Shown here: piece after piece, positions 46,610-58,307 of the stretch
Numbering within the stretch: position 1 is the first letter of the stretch
How the letters are laid out: every line of letters starts with the position of its first letter
DNA from: Phragmites australis
Lineage: Eukaryota; Streptophyta; Magnoliopsida; Poales; Poaceae
Assembly: GCF_958298935.1 (NCBI RefSeq)
Contig: NC_084930.1
Span: 25,952,001 to 26,016,000 of the forward strand
Direction: 5' to 3'
Length of the DNA stretch: 64,000 nt
The notes under the pieces: generated by a model
The model's database searches: none
What the model saw: the letters and a program-made list of their open reading frames with translations, nothing else
What the model was told of the DNA's origin: nothing
Program-made: the position numbers and the translations under genes

Positions 46610-49598
46610 ACCAAATCACAAATTTCTTAAATGTGGCTTGTGTTTCACTCTTATCATGAAAAAAAATACCCAAGTGAAACAAGAATAATCATCAAAATAA
46701 CCAAACCATATTTGTTACAGCTAATGCTTATGTAGCCGATTGGTCCAAATAAATCCATGTGAAGAAGCTCCAATGGCCTTGTGGTCATCATCACATTCTT
46801 AGCAGGGTGAGGAGTCCCAACTTGCTTGCCCGCATGACATGTAATACAAATTATATCTTTCTCAAAGGAAACATTTGTTAGTCCTAGAATGTGCTCCCCT
46901 TTAGAAGTTTAGACAAATTCCTCATGCCAACATAGGCTAGTCGGCGGTGTCATAGCCAACCCATGCTAGAACTAGCAATCAAGCAAGTCTTAGGCCTCAC
47001 TTCATCCGTTGAAATATCAACAACATAAAGCTTGCCCTTCAAGCGACTGGTGAAAGCTATTGAGGAGTCTTCCCTTCTAGAGATGGTCACACCCTCATTA
47101 GTAACAAGATGATTATATCCTATTTTACAAAGTTGTGATACGAATAATAAATTATAGCTAAGATATTTAACTAACAAGATATTTGAGATAGAATAATCAT
47201 TTGATATAGCAATTTTACCTAGACCAATTATCTCTCCCTTTCCATCATCTACGAATACAATATTTTCATGTTGTCCTCCATTTTCTTCAAATGAAGAGAA
47301 CATGTTCTTCTCTCTAGTCATATAATTGGTGCATTCACTATCAAGCATCCAACTTAAACCACCGGGGGAGTATGCCTACAAAATAAGTTAAGCTTTTGTT
47401 TTAGGTACCTAAATTTATTTAGGTCCTCTTATGTTAGTCACAAGCACTTTTGGTATCCACACATTCCTTTTTACAACTCGATCATTTATGCAGACACCAA
47501 CATATAGAGCAACAATGGTGGTTCCTCTTTAAAATCTAAGATGCATAAAAGGTAGATTGATGGGCATGGCATTTGGGTTGCTTGCCTTGTGTGGTGAAAT
47601 CATCTTGCTTGCCTCTCTTGATGAACTTGAGGCACTCCTTGCCATTTATAACCACACACTCACTTGGCTTGCTTATATGCATATCAAATACAATGCATCT
47701 CTTTTGTTTGTAACCTTGACCTTAATGGTCTTGTATAGTGCATCCTTAGATTTGTATATTTTGATGCATCCATACTTAACCAAGGTATTTAGACTCTCAT
47801 TCTTATTTTGTAATGGTTGCAAGGATCGAACATTAGTAGCATATGCATTTATATCAACATTGTAACAACAAGAACAACCATTACTAGTGGAAGCATTAGA
47901 GAGTAAGGTTGCATCATTAGATGAAGAAGTGCTATTTTTAAGGACATCAAATTGCACTTCAAGAGCTTTATAAGATTCATCCAAATATTTAAAATTTTCT
48001 TGAAGTGTAACATTGCTATTCTCAAGACAAGCAATTGAGTTATTGGTCAAATTAAAGTCTTTGGTCAATTTTTTAACTTTCTTCTTCTCTTTAGCAAGGA
48101 GCTCCTCTCATTTTCAAGGATGACCAAGTCTTCTTGCTTCTCAAGAATCTCCTCTTGACTCTCTATTGTTTCCATTAGCTCTTTTATTTTAAATATGACA
48201 TTTTTTACTTAAACCCTTAAGCAAAGATTCACAACTACTATCACTATTGTTATCGCTATCTAGGAGCTTGGGTTGTGATTTTACCTTACTCCCTTTAACC
48301 ATGAGACACTTAGGAGTGTCATCATCGTCGCTCATGCCGCCAAAGAGTGTTTTTATCGATGGAGAGGAGTGGATGTTGATGGTGGAAACCCCTTCATCAT
48401 CAGAGTCGGAGTTGGAGTTGGAGTCCCACTCCTCGCCAATATGAGCTTAACCTGAGTATTTCTTCTTGTGGGTCTTGTACTTGTCTTTTTTGTAGGGTTT
48501 GTTCTTCTTTTCTTCCTTATCCTTGTTGTTCTTGTTAGGGCACTCGACGATGAAGTGGCCAACTTCTTCGCACTCATAGCAAGCTCTCTTGAATGTTCTT
48601 CTTTTGGGCATGTCTCTCTTGTACTTGCTATACCCACTCTTCTTCATAAATTTCTTGAACTTTCTTACAAAGAAGGCTAACTTTTCATCATTTGAGCTCT
48701 TATCTTCACTTGAGCTTGATTCTTCAACTTGTTTGCTCTTGCTTGCCTTAAATGCTACTTCTTTGTTCTTAGAGGTTGAGCTTTGCTTGACAAGATTCTT
48801 GACTTCATTTGTTTCCTCCTCCATGAGCTCATGAGCAAGAATTCTACCGAGCACATCACTTGATGTGAGCCTCTTATAATCCCTTCTTTCACGGTTGAGA
48901 GTAACCAAGGTGGGTTTTTCTGGGGCAAAAGCTCTTAGCAATCTTCTCACCACCTTGTGATCATGTAACTCTTCACTTCCAAGCCTCCTTATATTGTTTA
49001 CTAACACCATTATGCGTTCATACATTGCTTGTGAGATTTCATCATCTTCCATAACAAATCTTCCCAATTTTTCTTCAAGCAACTCTATCTTTGATTCTAT
49101 CACACTTGTGGTGCCTTCATGTGCTACTTGGAGTGTATCCCATATCACCTTAGCCTCCTCAAGTCCATCCACCTTGTTGAACTCCGCGGGGTTCAAAGCG
49201 TCAAGCAATACACTTGCGGCTTATGCATTGCGGTGTAGATTTTGCTCTTTCTTGGGACTGAGTTCTTTGTCTTCATCGATAGCTCAAAACATGTACGCTC
49301 AATCTTCCAAATACTTAGATGAAGAGAGATTAAATGCAATTTTATTTTGTGTCTCCAAGTGGCATAATGTGTACCATCAAAATAAGGTGCACACCTGGAT
49401 GGCACAGATACATAAGAATTATAGGCATTCAATTTATCATAATTGAATTCAATTGCGACTCCCTTGCCTTTAACGTTACCAGATCGAAAGATCATCCTTC
49501 GAACTTTTTGAGCTTGCTAGACCTTTCTCCTCGGACGCTGATATCTTTAAATCCTCCAAGTGGTGAAACCTTGTAGGAGGTTAAGCTCTAATACCAAT
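46610..49598 (-). pseudogene. Copia gag-protease-integrase fragment, minus strand
   Basis: On the minus strand, from the primer site at about 49598 downward: gag with a UBN2-like domain (49500-48700; WDTLQVAHEG, LLRAFAPEKP) and zinc knuckle CYECEEVGHFIVEC (near 48560-48600). A coiled-coil-like stretch follows (48068-47673), then protease MLDSECTNYMT (47347; the usual Gly of DSG is Glu), SYNLLFVSQLC, and the start of the integrase (CHAGKQVGTPHPAKN, LLHMDLFGP) near 46840-46730. It stops in the integrase near 46620, so reverse transcriptase, RNase H and 3' LTR are absent. It faces the plus-strand Copia element across the polypurine tract at 46590. Confidence 0.86.
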
Positions 49599-50895
49599 GT
49601 ATGTGATGTCGCCTAGAGGAGGTGAATAGGCATTTCCTGAAAATTAAAACTTCGCAGTGGATTATAGAATCTGAATACTCCAGGTCAAACCGGAGACTCG
49701 GGGTCCGGAGGTTTCGTGCTCAACCCGGATAATCTGGCTAGAATAGGACAAGAAAATTTATGAAAAAACTAAGCAACTCTAGTTGAATCTAGGGTTACCA
49801 TAGGTTCCTAAGCATGTATGGAAGCTTTTCAATATATCACCTGCAGCCAGAAACACACAATTACGTAGATCAGGGCAAATCATCCAAAATCAACTAAAAC
49901 AACAAAGTAAGCAAAAGAAGACATGAATTTGTTTCTCGAAGTTTGGATCCAACGATCCTACGCCTCCGTTGAGGTGCTCACAAAGAGCCGGTTCTCTTTC
50001 AACCCTTATCCCCACCGAGCGATCACGGAGATCGAGCTCGGGGCTTTCTTGACTTTCCTCTTTCCTTACGGAGGTGAGGATAACTTTCACAAACCTCCTA
50101 GGGCACTCCACAAGCTTGAGTGCTCTACAGGTGACGCATAACCGTCTAGGAGCTCAGAGCTCCAAGAGTAATGAACGTGAATTGATAGTTTGATGATGAA
50201 CTCAAGTGCTCAAATGATGAATTTATGCTCACTAGCACACTAGCACTCGATCTCACTTTCCCAACCCAACTCTTAAATCCTTGCAAGATTTAATGCACTA
50301 GAGGAGTGGAAGGGCTCTAATGAGGCTTTGAATGCTTTTGTCTCGAGTTAGTTCAGCAATAAATGAAGGAGGAGTGAGGGGGTACTTAAACCCAGCCCCC
50401 CAAAACTAGCCGTTACAGTACCTTTTGTACTAACCTATAGTATTCGGGTTCATCCTGGAGACTTCGGGTTGGCACTTGAACATGAAACCGAAAGCCTTGG
50501 CCGCAACCCCAGTCGGAGAGTCTGGACAGAACACCAGATCCTGGAGTATCCAGGTCACCCTGAAGACTCCAGGTAAAACATTTTAACTCAAACTGAGCAC
50601 CCTATGCCAAAGCTAAGTCTGGAGACTCCGGCAACCCGAAATATCCAGGTCAACCCGAAAACTCTAGGTTGAACTTCAACACCAAACCGAGCACCCCAGC
50701 CCGAAGCTAAACTCGGAGACTCCGGTAACTCGGAGTATCCGGGTTAGTCCAGAACATCCGGGTATAGACAGAGGCTTAGAATTTTCTGGTGTTCGTGGGG
50801 TAACTTGTGTCTCTCATCTTTGATCTAAATGGATACCTTGAATATGGAGACATATTTAAGACAATTTATACGCATCCCTCTTTATAGTACGGTAC
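49599..50895 (-). mobile_element. 5' LTR of minus-strand Copia element
   Basis: The minus-strand order is LTR, then ATTGGTATTAGAGCTTAA (complement of 49581-49598), a primer site for initiator methionine tRNA, then gag. The LTR ends ..CATACA at 49599. Its other end is less certain; TGTACCGTAC.. at about 50895 is the best candidate. The middle is full of short CCGGAGACTCCGG / CCGGAGTATCCGGG motifs in both orientations (49680-50760). Confidence 0.65.
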
Positions 50896-51089
50896 ATATA
50901 TACTTAATTCAAAATATAAAAATAATTTAAATCTATTGAGTGACTACATGCTTCTTTTCTTTTCTTTTTGAGGGACATCAATATCTTTTAACACTTCAAT
51001 GAGATTAAAATCTGCTCATAACCTTAATAAACTCATTAGTCTCTTAATCGGTTATCATCAATTATCCAAAATCCATATAGGGGGCCTAG
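50896..51089. other. Unassigned AT-rich stretch
   Basis: Nothing recognisable is seen between the Copia LTR and the MITE-related block. Confidence 0.4.
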
Positions 51090-51480
51090 ATGTATTTTCA
51101 GGAGGATTTAACTTTTTACCACCCTATCGAATGACGCACACCAAAATGCCACTCTACCGGATTAGCTACTCAAATGCCACCGACCCCACGTTTCCCTCAT
51201 GAACAGTACACGAGAGCTAAAAAATACATAAAAAATATGTCATTTTTTTATATACTCTATAATTTATAAGCAACTCATTTTAACTGAATTCACCTAACAA
51301 TTTTATGTAGAATTTAAACTAAAATTCCTCAAAAGGTGCTCCTTTTGCAACTTCTAGCAATTTTTTAGGCCTCACAAAAATTTCCCAAAAATCTAAAACA
51401 AATCACTAATATTACTCCAATTTTTGGGCTGGATTTCGAGTTGATTTGCTCAAAATCTTGGTAAACTGAGATGTTTTGGG
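51090..51480. mobile_element. One arm of a Mutator-like MITE related to the one in ASN intron 6
   Basis: The stretch near 51265-51330 (GCAACTCATTTTAACTGAATTCACC, then TGTAGAATTTAAACTAAAATTC) matches the reverse complement of 23270-23330. The match shows homology to the centre and one half of the 22873-23549 element. A second terminus and duplication were not found, so this is a truncated copy. Confidence 0.55.
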
Positions 51481-52690
51481 TGTGGGTTGCGTGTACTGCA
51501 GGTCCACACCTGGGGTCAACGCTGACCAGATGAAGCTGCAGATCAAGCACGGCGTGACGATGACCACGCAGCACTTGCAAGAGGATGCGTGGGGCCACGC
51601 AGCACTTGTTTGACGCTGAGCTAGTCAAGAGATACCATCCTTGAAGTGTTGTTGGGTGATACGTATAGGTACGACTTACAACATTTGGATACCAGATTCA
51701 GAGACATTTCATAATGTTATTAATTACAAGGTTGCATTTCCTATCCGATGAGATAATAAAAGGCCTTCGGTACTATTATAGAAGTTCAATACCCTTTTAA
51801 TACCATGCTATTTCAATACCTGACTATTTAAATAGCTGACTTTTAGGCTTGCACTATTGATCGAATGACGGACGACTATAAAAAATAGAATCAGAGGATT
51901 GCTTACCACCAAATAAAAAACATTGTCAGTATTTATACTGCACAAATATTAGGCACAGAAGGATAGAGAATTAATGGAAAGTAAGCTTAGTTGTTGTATA
52001 ACTAAGAAATTAATTTAGCAAATAGTGCCTGTTGAATTGGTAACAATTCTCGTATTGCCAATCTGCAATTTTTCCATAGTAATATATGCAATTGCTTCAT
52101 GTCGGTTAAGACTGATCACTGCCACTTCAAACCATTGGTATTATTTATAATAATAATTTCTGGCCAGTGCTTTGAGATAGAGGGAAAATATGCATGTTTC
52201 TAGGAATCTAAAACTGCAGATTGACAAGCTCTACACCGATGGTATATAAAAAGAAAGGATGCATGCTTTAAAAATGCAAATTGATAAAATTCATGCCAAG
52301 CTATTGCTCCAATAGAGTAAAATGTAGGTGCTTTGCTATTTTTATTTATGATAGCAACCCACTTTGAAGTAGTATTATAAAGTTAATATGTTTGATAGAA
52401 GACAAGAAAATAAATGATAGCGCAAAGTTCAATACTTATCTTCATATGAAAGTTGAGAAAGTAACTATGTACTCACCTTGTCACTACCTATCTGATCTAT
52501 AACATTGCTTTGTCACATTATATTCCCTAATTAGTTGAACCTAGGAACTTATGATGGCATATTTCATCTACAATGAAATATCTGGCTTGTTAGATTGCAT
52601 AGCTTATGGTCTGTGAATACTATTATTATATCATGCTATAATTTATGGCATTATGTTTTACACAGGAATTGTCGTGTGACTTAGTATTCT
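51481..52690. other. Unassigned DNA with a small GC-rich coding-like patch
   Basis: At 51485-51615 a GC-rich patch reads in one plus frame as TPGVNADQMKLQIKHGVT and onward, preceded by an acceptor-like ctgcag. It is flanked by AT-rich sequence and may be a captured exon; the family is not recognised. From 51640 to 52690 no feature is seen. The last part is probably intron of the SEC61-like fragment. Confidence 0.35.
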
Positions 52691-52701
52691 TTTTTGCTCA
52701 G

Positions 52702-54232
52702 GAATGGTTCCCAAAAGTTGATCGGCATCCTGATTGCTATTGGGGAAGCGGTAGCATATGTTCTGTCTGGAATGTATGGTAGTGTAAGCCAACTTGGAAC
52801 CGGGAATGCTCTTCTCATTATATTCCAACTCTCCTTTGCTGGTATCATTGTCATTTTCCTGGATGAGCTTCTTCAGAAGGGAAATGGTTTGTTTCTTGCG
52901 TTTCTCTGTTTATTGCCACTAATATCTAGTAAGTTTATGCTAAATTTATACTTTTCATTCGCTAATAGAAGTATGCATGCCAAGTGGGCGCTGTGCTAAA
53001 TTTGAAGGGGTTGTTATTGCCTTGTTCCATCTGTTGATTAATAGAACTGACAAAGTCCTAATCTCAATATTTTGTTCAAAAGTAAAATTAATGAACGATA
53101 CTTGATATTGACTATTGCCATTACTTGTATAACAATTTTAAAGGATACAAAACTAATCAAAAAAGGAAACTAGAAGAAGGATTGGGTTTGTTAGCATTAA
53201 ATAACTACTTATATTTTACTTCCATATAAATGGTTGTTGTTAGTTTCCAGTCAGCTATGACACTAAAACCCTACATGGCTGACCCGTGTTGTTGGTACTC
53301 TGATTTCTCAGTGAAAATCACATCCAAGATATGGCTTGACACTAATAAGACTACACAGAATTAGTGATTTAGCCATCTTTTATGTCGTCCTTTCAATCTT
53401 TTACAAATGCAAAAGAAAGAAACATGATTTACGATATCTGTTGAATATATTCCAAAAAGGGGTCATGAATCCAAAACTTAAACTTTTATTCTATTTATGC
53501 TCAAAGCCCTTTGTTACAACCATGCTCATTTGGGATGTTAGGCTAAAACTCATCTGTTCGTGAGGCCTTCTACCGCCAGAATCTTCCCAATGTAATCAAC
53601 TTGCTTGCCACTGTGTTGGTCTTTCCCATAGTTATCTACTTCCTAGGCTTCCGTTTTGTGCTTCCAGTTAGATCAAAAAATGGTCGTGGACAGCAAGGCT
53701 CATATCTTATTAATCTATTATACACTTCTAGCATGTCCATCATCCTGCATTCTACACTTATTACTAACCTTTACTTCGTATACTTTAAATTAATGTTGTG
53801 GCAATTTATGTCATTTTGTTTATTGATGTGGCAGCTGCTCTACAGGAAGTACAATGGAAATTTCCTGGTAAACTTCCTTGGGAAATGGAAGGAATCCGAT
53901 TATTCTGGGCACTCTATTCCTGTTGGAGGTCTTGCTTACTATGTCAACGCCCCCTTCAAGGTATTTTTTGGCTATTCTTGACTTCCCTTTCATTCACAGG
54001 AGTGTTTGTCTCACTGTCTAGCTCTCTTTCAGACCACTACTTTTTTTCATTTGGATATATTTTGTACCTCTTCTATCTACATTATTAAGTGTTACTAACT
54101 GCTGATGTGCTTGCAAATCCATTCCATGCACTGTTATTTGTAGTTTTCATGCTGTCTGCTTGCGCACTCTTCTCAAAGACATGGATTGAAGTCTCTGGTT
54201 CATCAGCCAAGGATGTTGCTAAGCAGCTAAAG
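52702..54232 (+). pseudogene. SEC61 alpha (protein-translocation channel) gene fragment with introns
   Basis: Exon-like blocks match the middle of SEC61-alpha, the ER channel protein: 52702-52886 ([30 protein letters not shown]), about 52983-53056 (FEGVVIALFHLLINRTDKV), about 53556-53780 (REAFYRQNLPNVINLLATVL, LPVRSKNGRGQQGSY), 53835-53960 (NFLVNFLGKWKES, HSIPVGGLAYYV) and about 54101-54232 ([32 protein letters not shown]). Introns with GT/AG ends remain between them, so it came from genomic DNA, not mRNA. The N-terminal roughly 110 residues, a segment after the first block (GSGISLF region) and the C-terminal roughly 75 residues are missing. It lies inside the CCR4-like intron, same strand. 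Confidence 0.9.
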
Positions 54233-54585
54233 GTAACCTATATGCATAAATGTTTAGTTAGTTACTATGATCCGTATGAGTAGCACCTTGTAAATCCTTT
54301 AGGCAAGTTATGGCATTTCTGTTGTTTCAAATTACGTTTTAGCAACTTTCCGAATGAATTGATTCTGAATGTACAAGAATATATAAAAACATAACTGACA
54401 ACATATTTCATATAAGTACACATGAGCATTTCAAAAGCATATATGAAAACACATAAGCTACTCATGAATACAAATGAATCAAGACTGTCAGTGAGGCAAT
54501 ATAACTCATGAACATATATTAAAACAACGTCATGGCTCTCAGAGCGAGTTGCCGACTTAACGGCCATCATCACATACTAAGATGT
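54233..54585. other. AT-rich stretch after the SEC61-like fragment
   Basis: The expected next SEC61 exon (EQQMVMPGHR type) is absent. Only AT-rich sequence is seen. Confidence 0.45.
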
Positions 54586-56060
54586 TACCGATTAGTGTAT
54601 CAAATCTCCTCTAAAGCTAGGCCAAGCTACACAAGCCTATGATCAAGAGAACTCCTCTGGAAAGCACAGTACCAGTCGGCTAACAGAGAATGACAGCCGA
54701 ACACAGAACACACCAGGGCGCCCAAACCATCAAGATCAGACAATATCAAATACAGCCGACTACAACTGATCAGAGCAGAATGCCACAAAGTGACACCAGA
54801 TCAAGGGTAACATACAAAGGGCGCCCAAGCCAACAGAACCAGACAGCACCAAAGCTTTCCAGAGTTCTCTTTCCAACACAGAACCACTGAACAGAGGGTG
54901 ACAAATGCACACCACAGTGGACACACAGACTAATAACAGAATTTCAGCTAGATCAATAACCGGCAACTACAGCCCAGCTTAAGAGCTCAAATGATACACT
55001 AAACGCACTTAGCTCGCATTCATCACAGAGCAGAATATTGCCAATTCTAGCATGCATATACAGAGTATTTAGATAAGAATCAAAATTGCACGCTAGAATG
55101 TAAAGATGGGATTGGAACGAGCTTACTGTCCAGGAGGATGAAGATGGCAAGGCACGCGAATGCGCTGACCCAGAAAACTGAGATTCCCCCTCTATGTCGA
55201 GGTCAACTGGGAATTGCTTTCGGAGATACAATGCCACTAAGCCGGCTGCGAGGCACACCACAACCAACTCGCGAGAAGCAGAGAAACCACAACAGCAGGA
55301 GTCCAATCACCGGGCCAAGGTGGATAAGCTGAACACTGCAAGCAATGGCGTACTCGAAGGCACAGCCCAGAAAATACCAATCCACCACACCACTGATCTC
55401 CTCACGCACACGCGCAGCCAGTCACCGAATCAGCCAAGCACCAAATAGGCAGAAGGTGCGGCGCCAAAAATCCCGCACGAGGCCGGCGACTCAGAGCCGA
55501 CGGGAACTCACCAGAGGAGAGCTCAACCGTGTCGGTCTACGCCCCACCGGAGAAAGCCGGCACAGCCTCGCGCAAGAAGAAAAAGGAGAGAGAGCTGTAG
55601 ATCAGAGCAAGAGGGAAAAGGCTCGCAGAAGGAAAAATCTTAGGTGAAGAACAGGTGAGACCACCTGCCTTTTTAGAGAGAGGAAGAAGCACGGCCGCCA
55701 CCCCACCACGCCTCAACGGCGCGCCGAAATCGCTGGGCGACGAACGGAGAAGCCGAGAAGGGAGGAGCCCCTCAACACGCCTCTGTGGTGGCCGCCGCCA
55801 GCACCACAGCCGGGCACCCCTTTAGGGCAAGCAGCCGGCCGGGTGGGCTGCTCGGCTTTTGGGCCTAGAAGCGGCCCATTCAGTCAGGCCAATTCCTTCC
55901 CTCCTTTTTTTTTCTTTTTCAGGGAATTTTGCTCAATTCAAATTTGACTCCAACTCAAATTCGAATTTTAAAGGAAAAACCTCTTCAAATTCCAACAATT
56001 TCTCCTGTTTTTGATTGTGGCATTGACATTGGAAAATTGGGTGCTTTCATCCCCAAATTT
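54586..56060. other. GC-rich block, probably part of an unassigned mobile element
   Basis: Base composition shifts sharply at about 54590. A GGGCGCCCAA motif with similar surroundings is repeated near 54716 and 54818. A minus-strand frame (55306-54953 and 55409-55203) encodes hydrophobic stretches such as LGPVIGLLLLWFLCFSRVG, but no family is recognised. The end (55880-56000) has AATTCAAATTTGA motifs common near grass LTR ends. No TG..CA boundaries with a duplication were found, so the element type stays open. Confidence 0.4.
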
Positions 56061-56721
56061 GACCCAATTATTCTGCCAAAATAAAGTAATAAAAATTTGC
56101 AGTATGACTTGGTGCTTTATCTTATCGAAAACCTTTTCAAAGTCCAGGTTAGAATTACAAGTTCCCTCCTTGATTTATGGCATATGTGCATGCTTACAAG
56201 TCCAGGTTTAGTTGGTGATTTTTGATATAATAATATCATTTTTACCTATTCAGATACACTATGAATGTGCATATCGTTCTCCAATGGTAATCACACTTAG
56301 CCAATTTGGTTGCCAAATAAGATGGTCTATCACTACCTAACCTACTTAATTGATCGAGAAAGAGAATAAATTAACCCATCACCCATCTTACTCGGCGATG
56401 GGTCATACGGCGCGCTAACGGCATGTTATTTTCTAGTGTATATTTATATTGTTCTTGACACATATTGCAGCCTTAGATTATAGAACAAAATTATATGCAG
56501 CAAGTTTCTTTTTCCTGCAATGCAATGTTTAAACACACTAATATTCATTAGTTATGATGCTATAAATTAGTTGTGCGGCCATGGTAGTGTGGTACGAGTA
56601 CGATTAGGCCATCTTAAGTTCTTAAGATGCTATCTAATTTGAAGAATGTGGGTGCCTTTGTGACATGTTGCTTATATTTTTATTTCATCTCTTTTTTTTT
56701 TCTTGTTTTCTTCGAGAGCAG
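56061..56721. other. Residual CCR4-like intron sequence
   Basis: AT-rich DNA with a pyrimidine tract (ttttttttcttgttttcttc) directly before the exon at 56722. No gene or bounded repeat is seen. Confidence 0.5.
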
Positions 56722-57355
56722 AGTGCCATCTACAAGTTCTTGTTGACAATGAAGGTAGAATGATTCATTATATTTTCTTTGATATTATAGTTATCCACTG
56801 TTATTACAAAAATTAGTTGACATCGCATACATAGTGTTTGATTTTTGTGTCACCAGCTGAACATTTTTTTGCATGGTAGAAGGCAGTTATCTGGACTTGA
56901 TAGCTCTGAATATGGTCTATACGAACTTTGTAGGTCAGAGGTCTTTCTTGTTTGATTACTATTGACTTAGTACATTTCTTCTTTTACTCTATTGAAGACG
57001 GATACCGTTCTTTCTCTTAGTTTTCTCAAGTATCAATGGAGTGATGAAGAAGTGAGAAATGCGACAGGGTATTCAAATGTCACGGTCGCTGAACATCCAT
57101 TGAAGCTCTGTAGTTCTTATGCTATGTTAAAGGTACTAGTTTGTAACTAAAATTGGAGCACACTGACTTTTTAACATATAGGCCTTTAATGAAACTAATT
57201 ACCAATTATTCTAGGGAAATTCAAACAATAGGGGTCTTCATGGTGAACCCCTAGCGACTTCCTTTCACAATGACACTTGTGGACTTGAATGCTCCAGAGT
57301 TTTGGACACGTTACCTATAGGTGTTTTGAGGAGAACAAGGGGCCTTCCAACCAGG
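56722..57355 (+). pseudogene. CCR4-homolog-5-like deadenylase pseudogene, 3' part
   Basis: Four exons continue the gene whose 5' part ends at 32262: 56722-56754 (SAIYKFLLTMK), 56857-56933 (LNIFLHGRRQLSGLDSSEYG), 56998-57132 (WSDEEVRNATG, HPLKLCSSYAMLK) and 57215-57355 (GEPLATSFHND, RVLDTLPIGVLRRTRGLP). Order and content follow CCR4 homolog 5. The exons are in frame, but the GTVDYLW segment, expected between SFHND and RVLDTLP, is missing (about 13 residues), and the last exon with the catalytic SDH motif was not found. GT/AG sites are still present. The 5' and 3' parts are separated by about 24.5 kb of insertions. Confidence 0.88.
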
Positions 57356-58297
57356 GTAATGCCTCATCTGCCTTGTAGTAATTTAAATGAATCCTTTTGT
57401 GAAACAGCAGCTTAAGCTTAAACTTTTGTGAGCGTTGAATGTGAATTTTTTGCTTATATTTTTTATAATAAAAGCTGTATTAACTCTTATCGTCGCATTA
57501 AGATGATAAATCGTCAAAAAACGTGCTGATTTTTATAAAGAAAAAAATTGCTTTAGTTTATAAGGAAAATCGAATTTGAAAACCTCATAACTGCATAGTG
57601 CAATAGAACCGGCAAACAACCTTAAGATGACAATATTGACATCAAAACAGAACAGCGTCCACATGAGAGAGGTAAACCCGACAACATATAACTCTAATCT
57701 AGCTCAACTCACACGTCAAACTAATCCAACGACTGTGCAGTTTTCGCCTATGCAGTTTCTGTAGGGGAGGCAAAGTGTGCTCCTCCGGGATTTACATGGA
57801 GAGTCAGGTATGGGGCAACTGTGCCAAATGCCAAGATTGCAACGAATCAAGAGTTCTCTGCAAGTCTGTACGAACTACGGTGTAGTATTCAAGGAAAGAA
57901 AAGAAGAACAAATAAGTCAGCAGTTTAGGTGGATTTATTTATTCTGTGCATCAGATGTGTGAACTAGAAAATGTTGACCAACATTCTAACACGGCAACTT
58001 TGTGGGTGCTGTACTGACACACCAGTGACAATTTTGCTGGTACACTTACACTGCTTACACTTTTTTTACTTCGGTAAATACATTTAGATTGCTAGGAGGT
58101 AAACTAGTTTTCAACTCAATGAACAGTGATGGTCTGGTACCATAAAAAACCAAGTCCTGAATGCCCATCAGAACAAATGGACTATGGACATAGCAAACTT
58201 GCAATGCCCTTGTTTAGTTGTTTACACAATCCGAGAAACAGAGTAACAGGTGGGCCTACCATTCTCATTCCCCTGTTGCCAACCAAATCAGTCCGGG
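57356..58297. other. Intergenic stretch with one coding-like patch
   Basis: At 57762-57880 one plus frame reads CAPPGFTWRVRYGATVPNAK and onward, with no recognised family. The expected last CCR4 exon was looked for here and not seen. The remainder holds nothing supported. Confidence 0.35.
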
Positions 58298-58307
58298 GAA
58301 TGGGAGG

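Noticed and set aside
55138..55647. Plus-strand frames rich in Arg, Thr and Gln
   Set aside because: Low-complexity GC-rich composition with open frames on both strands; no conserved motif.
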